In this document: positions 10,401 to 23,328 of the stretch, piece after piece
Layout: every line of letters begins with the position of its first letter
Position numbering within the stretch: position 1 is the stretch's first letter
Source: Liolophura sinensis
Lineage: Eukaryota; Mollusca; Polyplacophora; Chitonida; Chitonidae
Assembly (NCBI RefSeq): GCF_032854445.1
Contig: NW_027018055.1
Span: 1-64,000 of the forward strand
Direction: 5' to 3'
Length of the DNA: 64,000 nt
Notes under the pieces: model-generated
Told to the model about the DNA's origin: nothing
The model's database searches: none
The model's input: the letters and a program-made list of their open reading frames with translations, nothing else
Position numbers and translations under genes: made by a program

Positions 10401-11246
10401 AATGGGCTTGGCCCAAAGATTTGTCGTCTTCTGGGCTACCGAAGGGCACATAACTTATAGTCAAAAATTGAATATAGTAATGACCAGTCGCGATTGTACA
10501 GAGTACAGTGTAGTCGATTTCAATTAACAAAAAGACCCGGCAAAAATGCAAAAGTGGAAAAAATGTTCCAGTGCTGCTGGTAAGAGGCTAATCCGACGTA
10601 TTTTGTGACGAGAAATCGAATGGTGCAAACCGCGTTGCTCTCCGACCAATACTTTTGGCTGTAGTGACAATTGAATGATCATTGATGTCATAATCACGTG
10701 CCCAGCAACGTCTCTTACTCCATGGAAACCAGGAAAATTTGCAATTTTTCAACAGCTGCCGATGCCTGGCTAAATTCCGCATCTTTTGGCAACTTATAAA
10801 TGTGGGTCTGTTGTCAGTTGTACTTTTTACAGCAGACTGTATCAAGTACCTTGTGATTTTTATGTACAAAAGGTGTGGTTTTTCTACACGTAAATAAAGA
10901 CATTGAGATTGTCTTGCACTTAGAAGTAAGACAATTGCTGGGTGAGTTAAATGGGCTTAGCCCAAAGATTTGACGTCTTCTGGGCTACCGAAGGGCACAT
11001 AACTTATAGTCAAAAGTTGAATATAGTAATGACCAGTCGCGATTGTACAGAGTACAGTGTAGCCGGCTTCAATTAACAAAAACACCAGGCAAAAATGCAA
11101 AAGTGGAAAAACTGTTCCAGTGCTACTAGTAAGAGGCTAATCCGACGTATTTTGTGACGAGAATTTGAATGGTGCAATCCCCGTTGCTCTCCGACCAATA
11201 CTTTTGGCTGTAGTGACAATTGAATGATCATTGATGTCATAATCAC
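7403..11246. repeat. units 14-20, mixed types (anchors 7403, 7952, 8501, 9050, 9599, 10149, 10698)
   Basis: Types in order are A, A, B, A, B, A and a B/C hybrid. Units 13-14 and 18-19 form a repeated dimer 2746 bp apart (five monomers), sharing GTTGAAC, GTGCAACTGG and TTTTTAACGTAC. The tail of unit 16 plus unit 17 (GAGAATTTAAATGG, GTGCGTAGC, AATAATGTGG, TTACAGAAGG) matches the second monomer of the 15-32 kb higher-order repeat. Unit 16 has lost the CACGTG anchor (CACCTGTCC) and the CCATGG site (TTCATGG). Unit 20 joins a C-type TTATAAATGTGGG to a B-type TCTGTTGTC. Confidence 0.92.
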
Positions 11247-14200
11247 GTGCCCAGCAACGTCTCTTACTCCATGGAAACCAGGAAAATTTGCAATTTTTCA
11301 ACAGCTGCCGATGCCTGGCTCAATTCCGCATCTTTTGGCACCTTACTGAAGTGGGTCAGTGTTCAGTTGTACTTTTTACAGCAGACTGTATCAAGTACCT
11401 TGTGTTTTTCACGTACAAATGGTGTGGTTTTTCTACACGTAAATAAAGACATTGAGATTGTCTTGCACTTAGAAGTAACACAATTGCTGGGTGAGTTAAA
11501 TGCGCTTAGCCCAAAGATTTCAGGTCTTCTGGGCTACCGAAGGGCACATAACTTATAATCAAAAGTTGAATATAGTAATGATCAGTCGCGATTGTACAGA
11601 GTACAGTGTAGCCGATTTCAATTAACAATAAGACCAGGTAAAAATGCAAAAGTGGAAAAACTATTCCAGTGCTGCTGGTAAGAGGCTAATCCGACGTATT
11701 TTATGACGACAAATCGAATGGTGCAAACCGCGTTGCCCTCCGACCAATGCTTTTGGCTGTAGTGACAATTGAATGATCATTGATGTCATAATCACGTGCC
11801 CAGCAACGGCTCTTACTCCATGGAAACCAGGAAAATTTGCAATTTTTCAACAGCTGCCGATGCCTGGCTCAATTCCGCATCTTTTAGCAACTTATAAATG
11901 TGGGTCAGTGTTTAGTTGTACTTTTTACAGCAGACTGTATCAAGTACCTTGTGTTTTTTATGTACAAATGGTCTGGTTTTTCTACACGTAGATAAAGACA
12001 TTGAGATTGTCTTGGACTTAGAAATAAGACAATTGCTGGGTGAGTTAAATGGGCTTAGCCCAAAGATTTCAGGTCTTCTGGGCTACCGAAGGGCACATAA
12101 CTTATAGTCAAAAGTTGAATATAGTAATGACCAGTCGCGATTGTACAGAGTGCAGTGTAGTCGATTTCAATTAACAAAAAGACCAGGCAAAAATGCAAAA
12201 GTGGAAAAACTGTTCCAGTGCTGCTGGTAAGAGGCTAATCCGACGTATTTTGTGACGACAAATCGAATGGTGCAAACCGCGTTGCTATCCGACCAATACT
12301 TTTGGCTGTAGTGACAATTGAATGATCATTGATGTCATAATCACGTGCCCAGCAACGGCTCTTACTCCATGGAAACCAAGGAAATTTGCAATTTTTCAAC
12401 AGCTGCCGATGCCTGGCTGAATTCCGCATCTTTTGGCACCTTACTGAAGTGGGTCAGTGTTCAGTTGTACTTTTTACAGCAGACTGTATCAAGTACCTTG
12501 TGTTTTTCACGTACAAATGGTGTGGTTTTTCTACACGTAGATAAAGACATTGAGATTGCCTTGCACTTAGAAGTAAGGCAATTGCTTGGTGAGTTAAATG
12601 GGCTTGGCCCAAAGATTTGTCGTCTTCTGGGCTACCGAAGGGCACATAACTTATAGTCAAAAGTTGAATATAGTAATGACCAGTCGCGATTGTACAGAGT
12701 ACAGTGTAGTCGATTTCAATTAACAAAAAGACCCGGCAAAAATGCAAAAGTGGAAAAAATGTTCCAGTGCTGCTGGTAAGAGGCTAATCCGACGTATTTT
12801 GTGACGAGAAATCGAATGGTGCAAACCGCGTTGCTCTCCGACCAATACTTTTGGCTGTAGTGACAATTGAATGATCATTGATGTCATAATCACGTGCCCA
12901 GCAACGTCTCTTACTCCATGGAAACCAGGAAAATTTGCAATTTTTCAACAGCTGCCGATGCCTGGCTAAATTCCGCATCTTTTGGCACCTGATTCATGTG
13001 GGTCTGTTGTCAGTTGTACTTTTTACAGCAGACTGTATCAAGTACCTTGTGATTTTTATGTACAAAAGGTGTGGTTTTTCTACACGTAAATAAAGACATT
13101 GAGATTGTCTTGCACTTAGAAGTAAGACAATTGCTGGGTGAGTTAAATGGGCTTAGCCCAAAGATTTGACGTCTTCTGGGCTACCGAAGGGCACATAACT
13201 TATAGTCAAAAGTTGAATATAGTAATGACCAGTCGCGATTGTACAGAGTACAGTGTAGCCGGCTTCAATTAACAAAAACACCAGGCAAAAATCCAAAAGT
13301 GGAAAAACTGTTCCAGTGCTACTAGTAAGAGGCTAATCCGACGTATTTTGTGACGAGAATTTGAATGGTGCAATCCCCGTTGCTCTCCGACCAATACTTT
13401 TGGCTGTAGTGACAATTGAATGATCATTGATGTCATAATCACGTGCCCAGCAACGTCTCTTACTCCATGGAAACCAGGAAAATTTGCAATTTTTCAACAG
13501 CTGCCGATGCCTGGCTCAATTCCGCATCTTTTAGCAACTTATAAATGTGGGTCAGTGTTTAGTTGTACTTTTTACAGCAGACTGTATCAAGTACCTTGTG
13601 TTTTTTATGTACAAATGGTCTGGTTTTTCTACACGTAGATAAAGACATTGAGATTGTCTTGGACTTAGAAATAAGACAATTGCTGGTGAGTTAAATGGGC
13701 TTAGCCCAAAGATTTCAGGTCTTCTGGGCTACCGAAGGGCACATAACTTATAGTCAAAAGTTGAATATAGTAATGACCAGTCGCGATTGTACAGAGTGCA
13801 GTGTAGTCGATTTCAATTAACAAAAAGACCAGGCAAAAATGCAAAAGTGGAAAAACTGTTCCAGTGCTGCTGGTAAGAGGCTAATCCGACGTATTTTGTG
13901 ACGACAAATCGAATGGTGCAAACCGCGTTGCTATCCGACCAATACTTTTGGCTGTAGTGACAATTGAATGATCATTGATGTCATAATCACGTGCCCAGCA
14001 ACGGCTCTTACTCCATGGAAACCAAGGAAATTTGCAATTTTTCAACAGCTGCCGATGCCTGGCTGAATTCCGCATCTTTTGGCACCTTACTGAAGTGGGT
14101 CAGTGTTCAGTTGTACTTTTTACAGCAGACTGTATCAAGTACCTTGTGTTTTTCACGTACAAATGGTGTGGTTTTTCTACACGTAGATAAAGACATTGAG

Positions 14201-15088
14201 ATTGCCTTGCACTTAGAAGTAAGGCAATTGCTGGGTGAGTTAAATGGGCTTGGCCCAAAGATTTGTCGTCTTCTGGGCTACCGAAGGGCACATAACTTAT
14301 AGTCAAAAGTTGAATATAGTAATGACCAGTCGCGATTGTACAGAGTACAGTGTAGTCGATTTCAATTAACAAAAAGACCAGGCAAAAATGCAAAAGTGGA
14401 AAAAATGTTCCAGTGCTGCTGGTAAGAGGCTAATCCGACGTATTTTGTGACGAGAAATCGAATGGTGCAAACCGCGTTGATCTCCGACCAATAGTTTTGG
14501 CTGTAGTGACAATTGAATGATCATTGATGTCATAATCACGTGCCCAGCAACGTCTCTTACTCCATGGAAACCAAAGAAATTTGCAATTTTTCAACAGCTG
14601 CCGATGCCTGGCTCAATTCCGCATCTTTTGGCACCTTACTGAATTGGGTCAGTGTTCAGTTGTACTTTTTACAGCCGACTGTATCAAGTACCTTGTGTTT
14701 TTCACGTACAAATGGTGTGGTTTTTCTACACGTAGATAAAGACATTGAGATTGTCTTGCACTTAGAAGTAAGACAATTGCTGGGTGAGTTAAATGGGCTG
14801 GGCCCAAAGATTTCAGGTCTTCTGGGATACCGAAGGGCACATAACTTATAGTCAATAGTTGAATATAGTAATGACCAGTCGCGATTGTACAGAGTACAGT
14901 GTAGCCGGTTTTAATTAACAAAAACACCAGGCAAAAATGCAAAAGTGGAAAAACTGTTCCAGTGCTACTAGTAAGAGGCTAATCCGACGTATTTTGTGAC
15001 GAGAAATCGAATGGTGCAAACCGCGTTGCTCTCTGACCAATACTTTTGGCTGTAGAGACAATTCAATGATCATTGATGTCATAATCAC
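11247..15088. repeat. units 21-27 (A, C, A, B, C, A, A; anchors 11247, 11796, 12345, 12894, 13443, 13991, 14540)
   Basis: Units 22-23 and 25-26 are near-identical copies three monomers apart (about 1647 bp). Both carry TTTTAGCAACTTATAAATG, GAGTGCAGTGTAG and GCTATCCGACC. Unit 21 carries the private tail TTATAATC, TTTTATGACGAC and TTGCCCTCCG, also found near 17.2 kb and 21.05 kb. Unit 27 (CTGAATTGGG) is the type that ends each higher-order repeat to the right. This block therefore looks like an ancestral or rearranged version of the 15-28 kb units. Confidence 0.92.
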
Positions 15089-18000
15089 GTGCCTAGCAAC
15101 GGCTATTACTCCATGGAAACCAGGGATATTGGCAATTTTTTAACAGCTGCCGATGCCTGGCCCAATTCCGCATCTTTTGGCACCTTATAAATGTGGGTCA
15201 GTGTTTAGTTGTACTTTTTACAGCAGACTGTATCAAGTACCTTGTGATTTTTATGTACAAAAGGTGTGGTTTTTCTACACGTAAATAAAGACATTGAGAT
15301 TGTCTTGCACTTAGAAGTAACACAATTGCTGGGTGAGTTAAATGGGCTTATCCCAAAGATTTGACGTCTTCTGGGCTACCGAAGGGCACATAACTTATAG
15401 TAAAAAGTTGAATATAGTAATGACCAGTCGCGATTGTACAGAGTACAGTGTAGCCGGCTTCAATTAACAAAAACACCAGGCAAAAATGCAAAAGTGGAAA
15501 AACTGTTCCAGTGCAACTAGTAAGAGGCTAATCCGACGTATTTTGTGACGAGAATTTAAATGGTGCAATCCCCGTTGCTCTCCGACCAATACTTTTGGCT
15601 GTAGCGACAATTGATTGATCATTTATGTCATAATCACGTGCGTAGCAACGGCTCTTACTCCATGGAAACCAGGGAAATTTGCAATTTTTCAACAGCTGCC
15701 GATGCCTGGCCCAATTCCGCATCTTTTGGCACCTTACTGAAGTGGGTCAGTGTTCAGTTGTACTTTTTACAGCAGACTGTATCAAGTACCTTGTGTTTTT
15801 CACGTACAAATAATGTGGTTTTTCTACACGTAGATAAAGACATTGAGATTGTCTTCGACTTAGAAGTAAGGCAATTGCTGGGTGAGTTAAATGGGCTTAG
15901 CCCAAAGACTTCAGGTTTTCTGGGTTACAGAAGGGCACATAACATATAGTCAAAAGTTGAATATAGTAATGACCAGTCGCGATGGTACATAGTACACTGT
16001 AGCCGATTTCAATTAACAAAAAGACCAGGCAAAAATGCAAAATTGGAAAAATTGTTCCAGTGCTGCTGACAAGAGGCTAATCCGACGTATTTTGTGACGA
16101 CAAATCGAATGGTGCAAACCGCGTTGCTCTCCGACCAATACTTTTGGCTGTAGTGACAATTGAATGATCATTGATGTCATAATCACGTGCCCAGCAACGT
16201 CTCTTACTCCATGGAAACCAGGAAAATTTGCAATTTTTCAACAGCTGCCGATGCCTGGCTGAATTCCGCATCTTTTGGCACCTTATTCATGTGGGTCTGT
16301 AGTCAGTTGTACTTTTTACAGCAGACTGTATCAAGTACCTTGTGATTTTTATGTACAAAAGGTGTGGTTTTTCTACACGTAAATAAAGACATTGAGATTG
16401 TCTTGCACTTAGAAATAAGACAATTGCTGGGTGAGTTAAATGCGCTTAGCCCAAAGATTTCAGGTCTTCTGGGCTACCGAAGGGCACATAACTTATAGTC
16501 AAAAGTTGAATATAGTAATGACCAGTCGCGATTGTACAGAGTACAGTGTAGCCGAATTCAATTAACAAAAAAACCAGGCAAAAATGCAAAAGTGGAAAAA
16601 TTGTTCCAGTGCTGCTGGTAAGAGGCTAATCCAACGTATTTTGTGGCGAGAAATCGAATGGTGCAAACCGCGTTGCTCTCCGACCAATAGTTTTGGCTGT
16701 AGTGACAATTGAATGATCATTGATGTCATAATCACGTGCCCAGCAACGGCTCTTACTCCATGGAAACCAGGGAAATTTGCAATTTTTCAACAGCTGCCGA
16801 TGCCTGGCCCAATTCCGCATCTTTTGGCACCTTACTGAAGTGGGTCAGTGTTCAGTTGTACTTTTTACAGCAGACTGTATCAAGTACCTTGTGTTTTTCA
16901 CGTACAAATGGTGTGGTTTTTCTACACGTAAATAAAGACATTGAGATTGTCTTGCACTTAGAAGTAACACAATTGCTGGGTGAGTTAAATGCGCTTAGCC
17001 CAAAGATTTCAGGTCTTCTGGGCTACCGAAGGGCACATAACTTATAATCAAAAGTTGAATATACTAATGATCAGTCGCGATTGTACAGAGTACAGTGTAG
17101 CCGATTTCAATTAACAATAAGACCAGGCAAAAATGCAAAAGTGGAAAAACTATTCCAGTGCTGCTGGTAAGAGGCTAATCCGACGTATTTTATGACGACA
17201 AATCGAATGGTGCAAACCGCGTTGCCCTCCGACCAATGCTTTTGGCTGTAGTGACAATTGAATGATCATTGATGTCATAATCACGTGCCCAGCAACGGCT
17301 CTTACTCCATGGAAACCAGGAAAATTTGCAATTTTTTCAACAGCTGCCGATGCCTGGCTCAATTCCGCATCTTTTGGCAACTTATAAATGTGGGTCAGTG
17401 TTTAGTTGTACTTTTTACAGCAGACTGTATCAAGTACCTTGTGTTTTTTATGTACAAATGGTCTGGTTTTTTCTACACGTAGATAAAGACATTGAGATTG
17501 TCTTGGACTTAGAAATAAGACAATTGCTGGGTGAGTTAAATGGGCTTAGCCCAAAGATTTCAGGTCTTCTGGGCTACCGAAGGGCACATAACTTATAGTC
17601 AAAAGTTGAATATAGTAATGACCAGTCGCGATTGTACAGAGTGCAGTGTAGTCGATTTCAATTAACAAAAAGACCAGACAAAAATGCAAAAAGTGGAAAA
17701 AACTGTTCCAGTGCTGCTGGTAAGAGGCTAATCCGACGTATTTTGTGACGACAAATCGAATGGTGCAAACCGCGTTGCTATCCGACCAATACTTTTGGCT
17801 GTAAGTGACAATTGAATGATCATTGATGTCATAATCACGTGCCCAGCAACGGCTCTTACTCCATGGAAACCAAGGAAATTTGCAATTTTTCAACAGCTGC
17901 CGATGCCTGGCTGAATTCCGCATCTTTTGGCACCTTACTGAAGTGGGTCAGTGTTCAGTTGTACTTTTTACAGCAGACTGTATCAAGTACCTTGTGTTTT

Positions 18001-18937
18001 TCACGTACAAATGGTGTGGTTTTTTCTTACACGTAGATAAAGACATTGAGATTGCCTTGCACTTAGAAGTAAGGCAATTGCTTGGTGAGTTAAATGGGCT
18101 TGGCCCAAAGATTTGTCGTCTTCTGGGCTACCGAAGGGCACATAACTTATAGTCAAAAGTTGAATATAGTAATGACCAGTCGCGATTGTACAGAGTACAG
18201 TGTAGTCGATTTCAATTAACAAAAAGACCAGGCAAAAATGCAAAAGTGGAAAAAATGTTCCAGTGCTGCTGGTAAGAGGCTAATCCGACGTATTTTGTGA
18301 CGAGAAATCGAATGGTGCAAACCGCGTTGCTCTCCGACCAATACTTTTGGCTGTAGTGACAATTGAATGATCATTGATGTCATAATCACGTGCCCAGCAA
18401 CGTCTCTTACTCCATGGAAACCAAAGAAATTTGCAATTTTCAACAGCTGCCGATGCCTGGCTCAATTCCGCATCTTTTGGCACCTTACTGAATTGGGTCA
18501 GTGTTCAGTTGTACTTTTTACATCCGACTGTATCAAGTACCTTGTGTTTTTCACGTACAAATGGTGTGGTTTTTCTACACGTAGATAAAGACATTGAGAT
18601 TGTCTTGCACTTAGAAGTAAGACAATTGCTGGGTGAGTTAAATGGGCTGGGCCCAAAGATTTCAGGTCTTCTGGGATACCGAAGGGCACATAACTTATAG
18701 TCAATAGTTGAATATAGTAATGACCAGTCGCGATTGTACAGAGTACAGTGTAGCCGGTTTTAATTAACAAAAACACCAGGCAAAAATGCAAAAGTGGAAA
18801 AACTGTTCCAGTGCTACTAGTAAGAGGCTAATCCGACGTATTTTGTGACGAGAAATCGAATGGTGCAAACCGCGTTGCTCTCTGACCAATACTTTTGGCT
18901 GTAGAGACAATTCAATGATCATTGATGTCATAATCAC
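15089..18937. repeat. higher-order repeat copy 1: seven monomers, 3849 bp (units 28-34)
   Basis: Anchors are 15089, 15638, 16187, 16736, 17285, 17839 and 18390; types are C, A, B, A, C, A, A(GAATTGGG). Each monomer has recognisable private variants. The first has GTGCCTAGC and GGCTATTAC, with ATATTGGC. The second has AATAATGTGG and TTACAGAAGG. The third has GTCTGTAGTC, with AATCCAACG following. The fourth has CTTATAATC and TTTTATGACG. The fifth has AACTTATAAATG, and the last CTGAATTGGG with CATCCGACTG. Monomers 32 and 33 are 554 and 551 bp because of homopolymer insertions (GGTTTTTTC, AAAAAGTGG, GTAAGTGAC). The order matches copies 2 and 3, so this is a true higher-order unit and not random monomer variation. 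Confidence 0.93.
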
Positions 18938-21900
18938 GTGCCTAGCAACGGCTATTACTCCATGGAAACCAGGGATATTGGCAATTTTTTAACAGCTGCC
19001 GATGCCTGGCCCAATTCCGCATCTTTTGGCACCTTATAAATGTGGGTCAGTGTTTAGTTGTACTTTTTACAGCAGACTGTATCAAGTACCTTGTGATTTT
19101 TATGTACAAAAGGTGTGGTTTTTCTACACGTAAATAAAGACATTGAGATTGTCTTGCACTTAGAAGTAACACAATTGCTGGGTGAGTTAAATGGGCTTAT
19201 CCCAAAGATTTGACGTCTTCTGGGCTACCGAAGGGCACATAACTTATAGTAAAAAGTTGAATATAGTAATGACCAGTCGCGATTGTACAGAGTACAGTGT
19301 AGCCGGCTTCAATTAACAAAAACACCAGGCAAAAATGCAAAAGTGGAAAAACTGTTCCAGTGCAACTAGTAAGAGGCTAATCCGACGTATTTTGTGACGA
19401 GAATTTAAATGGTGCAATCCCCGTTGCTCTCCGACCAATACTTTTGGCTGTAGCGACAATTGATTGATCATTTATGTCATAATCACGTGCGTAGCAACGG
19501 CTCTTACTCCATGGAAACCAGGGAAATTTGCAATTTTTCAACAGCTGCCGATGCCTGGCCCAATTCCGCATCTTTTGGCACCTTACTGAAGTGGGTCAGT
19601 GTTCAGTTGTACTTTTTACAGCAGACTGTATCAAGTACCTTGTGTTTTTCATGTACAAATAATGTGGTTTTTCTACACGTAGATAAAGACATTGAGATTG
19701 TCTTTGACTTAGAAGTAAGGCAATTGCTGGGTGAGTTAAATGGGCTTAGCCCAAAGACTTCAGGTTTTCTGGGTTACAGAAGGGCACATAACATATAGTC
19801 AAAAGTTGAATATAGTAATGACCAGTCGCGATGGTACATAGTACACTGTAGCCGATTTCAATTAACAAAAAGACCAGGCAAAAATGCAAAATTGGAAAAA
19901 TTGTTCCAGTGCTGCTGACAAGAGGCTAATCCGACGTATTTTGTGACGAGAAATCGAATGGTGCAAACCGCGTTGCTCTCCGACCAATACTTTTGGCTGT
20001 AGTGACAATTGAATGATCATTGATGTCATAATCACGTGCCCAGCAACGTCTCTTACTCCATGGAAACCAGGAAAATTTGCAATTTTTCAACAGCTGCCGA
20101 TGCCTGGCTGAATTCCGCATCTTTTGGCACCTTATTCATGTGGGTCTGTAGTCAGTTGTACTTTTTACAGCAGACTGTATCAAGTACCTTGTGATTTTTA
20201 TGTACAAAAGGTGTGGTTTTTCTACACGTAAATAAAGACATTGAGATTGTCTTGCACTTAGAAATAAGACAATTGCTGGGTGAGTTAAATGCGCTTAGCC
20301 CAAAGATTTCAGGTCTTCTGGGCTACCGAAGGGTACATAACTTATAGTCAAAAGTTGAATATAGTAATGACCAGTCGCGATTGTACAGAGTACAGTGTAG
20401 CCGAATTCAATTAACAAAAAAACCAGGCAAAAATGCAAAAGTGGAAAAATTGTTCCAGTGCTGCTGGTAAGAGGCTAATCCAACGTATTTTGTGGCGAGA
20501 AATCGAATGGTGCAAACCGCGTTGCTCTCCGACCAATACTTTTGGCTGTAGTGACAATTGAATGATCATTGATGTCATAATCACGTGCCCAGCAACGGCT
20601 CTTACTCCATGGAAACCAGGGAAATTTGCAATTTTTCAACAGCTGCCGATGCCTGGCCCAATTCCGCATCTTTTGGCACCTTACTGAAGTGGGTCAGTGT
20701 TCAGTTGTACTTTTTACAGCAGACTGTATCAAGTACCTTGTGTTTTTCACGTACAAATGGTGTGGTTTTTCTACACGTAAATAAAGACATTGAGATTGTC
20801 TTGCACTTAGAAGTAACACAATTGCTGGGTGAGTTAAATGCGCTTAGCCCAAAGATTTCAGGTCTTCTGGGCTACCGAAGGGCACATAACTTATAATCAA
20901 AAGTTGAATATACTAATGATCAGTCGCGATTGTACAGAGTACAGTGTAGCCGATTTCAATTAACAATAAGACCAGGCAAAAATGCAAAAGTGGAAAAACT
21001 ATTCCAGTGCTGCTGGTAAGAGGCTAATCCGACGTATTTTATGACGACAAATCGAATGGTGCAAACCGCGTTGCCCTCCGACCAATGCTTTTGGCTGTAG
21101 TGACAATTGAATGATCATTGATGTCATAATCACGTGCCCAGCAACGGCTCTTACTCCATGGAAACCAGGAAAATTTGCAATTTTTCAACAGCTGCCGATG
21201 CCTGGCTCAATTCCGCATCTTTTAGCAACTTATAAATGTGGGTCAGTGTTTAGTTGTACTTTTTACAGCAGACTGTATCAAGTACCTTGTGTTTTTATGT
21301 ACAAATGGTCTGGTTTTTCTACACGTAGATAAAGACATTGAGATTGTCTTGGACTTAGAAATAAGACAATTGCTGGGTGAGTTAAATGGGCTTAGCCCAA
21401 AGATTTCAGGTCTTCTGGGCTACCGAAGGGCACATAACTTATAGTCAAAAGTTGAATATAGTAATGACCAGTCGCGATTGTACAGAGTGCAGTGTAGTCG
21501 ATTTCAATTAACAAAAAGACCAGGCAAAAATGCAAAAGTGGAAAAACTGTTCCAGTGCTGCTGGTAAGAGGCTAATCCGACGTATTTTGTGACGACAAAT
21601 CGAATGGTGCAAACCGCGTTGCTCTCCGACCAATACTTTTGGCTGTAGTGACAATTGAATGATCATTGATGTCATAATCACGTGCCCAGCAACGGCTCTT
21701 ACTCCATGGAAACCAAGGAAATTTGCAATTTTTCAACAGCTGCCGATGCCTGGCTCAAATCCGCATCTTTTGGCACCTTACTGAAGTGGGTCAGTGTTCA
21801 GTTGTACTTTTTACAGCAGACTGTATCAAGTACCTTGTGTTTTTCACGTACAAATGGTGTGGTTTTTCTACACGTAGATAAAGACATTGAGATTGCCTTG

Positions 21901-23328
21901 CACTTAGAAGTAAGGCAATTGCTGGGTGAGTTAAATGGGCTTGGCCCAAAGATTTGTCGTCTTCTGGGCTACCGAAGGGCACATAACTTATAGTCAAAAG
22001 TTGAATATAGTAATGACCAGTCGCGATTGTACAGAGTACAGTGTAGTCGATTTCAATTAACAAAAAGACCAGGCAAAAATGCAAAATTGGAAAAATTGTT
22101 CCAGTGCTGCTGACAAGAGGCTAATCCGACGTATTTTGTGACGACAAATCGAATGGTGAAAACCGCGTTGCTTTCCGACCAATACTTTTGGCTGTAGTGA
22201 CAATTGAATGATCATTGATGTCATAATCACGTGCCCAGCAACGGCTCTTACTCCATGGAAACCAAGGAAATTTGCAATTTTTCAACAGCTGCCGATGCCT
22301 GGCTCAATTCCGCATCTTTTGGCACCTTACTGAAGTGGGTCAGTGTTCAGTTGTACTTTTTACAGCAGACTGTATCAAGTACCTTGTGTTTTTCACGTAC
22401 AAATGGTGTGGTTTTTCTACACGTAGATAAAGACATTGAGATTGTCTTGCACTTAGAAGTAAGGCAATTGCTGGGTGAGTTAAATGGGCTTGGCCCAAAG
22501 ATTTGTCGTCTTCTGGGCTACCGAAGGGCACATAACTTATAGTCAAAAGTTGAATATAGTAATGACCAGTCGCGATTGTACAGAGTACAGTGTAGTCGAT
22601 TTCAATTAACAAAAAGACCAGGCAAAAATGCAAAAGTGGAAAAAATGTTCCAGTGCTGCTGGTAAGAGGCTAATCCGACGTATTTTGTGACGAGAAATCG
22701 AATGGTGCAAACCGCGTTGCTCTCCCACCAATACTTTTGGCTGTAGTGACAATTGAATGATCATTGATGTCATAATCACGTGCCCAGCAACGTCTCTTAC
22801 TCCATGGAAACCAAAGAAATTTGCAATTTTTCAACAGCTGCCGATGCCTGGCTTAATTCCGCATCTTTTGGCACCTTACTGAATTGGGTCAGTGTTCAGT
22901 TGTACTTTTTACAGCAGACTGTATCAAGTACCTTGTGTTTTTCACGTACAAATGGTGTGGTTTTTCTACACGTAGATAAAGACATTGAGATTGTCTTGGA
23001 CTTAGAAATAAGACAATTGCTGGGTGAGTTAAATGGGCTTGGCCCAAAGATTTCAGGTCTTCTGGGATACCGAAGGGCACATAACTTATAGTCAATAGTT
23101 GAATATAGTAATGACCAGTCGCGATTGTACAGAGTACAGTGTAGCCGGTTTTAATTAACAAAAACACCAGGCAAAAATGCAAAAGTGGAAAAACTGTTCC
23201 AGTGCTACTAGTAAGAGGCTAATCCGACGTATTTTGTGACGAGAAATCGAATGGTGCAAACCGCGTTGCTCTCTGACCAATACTTTTGGCTGTAGAGACA
23301 ATTCAATGATCATTGATGTCATAATCAC
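18938..23328. repeat. higher-order repeat copy 2: eight monomers, 4391 bp (units 35-42)
   Basis: Anchors are 18938, 19487, 20036, 20585, 21134, 21682, 22231 and 22780; types are C, A, B, A, C, A, A, A(GAATTGGG). The first seven steps follow copy 1, including the shared variant TATAGTAAAAAGTTG (about 15400 and 19247). An extra A monomer (22231) has been inserted before the terminal GAATTGGG monomer. Its upstream tail carries GCAAAATTGG and GCTGACAAGAGG, borrowed from the type seen near 19.9 kb, so it probably arose by unequal exchange rather than simple slippage. Confidence 0.93.
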
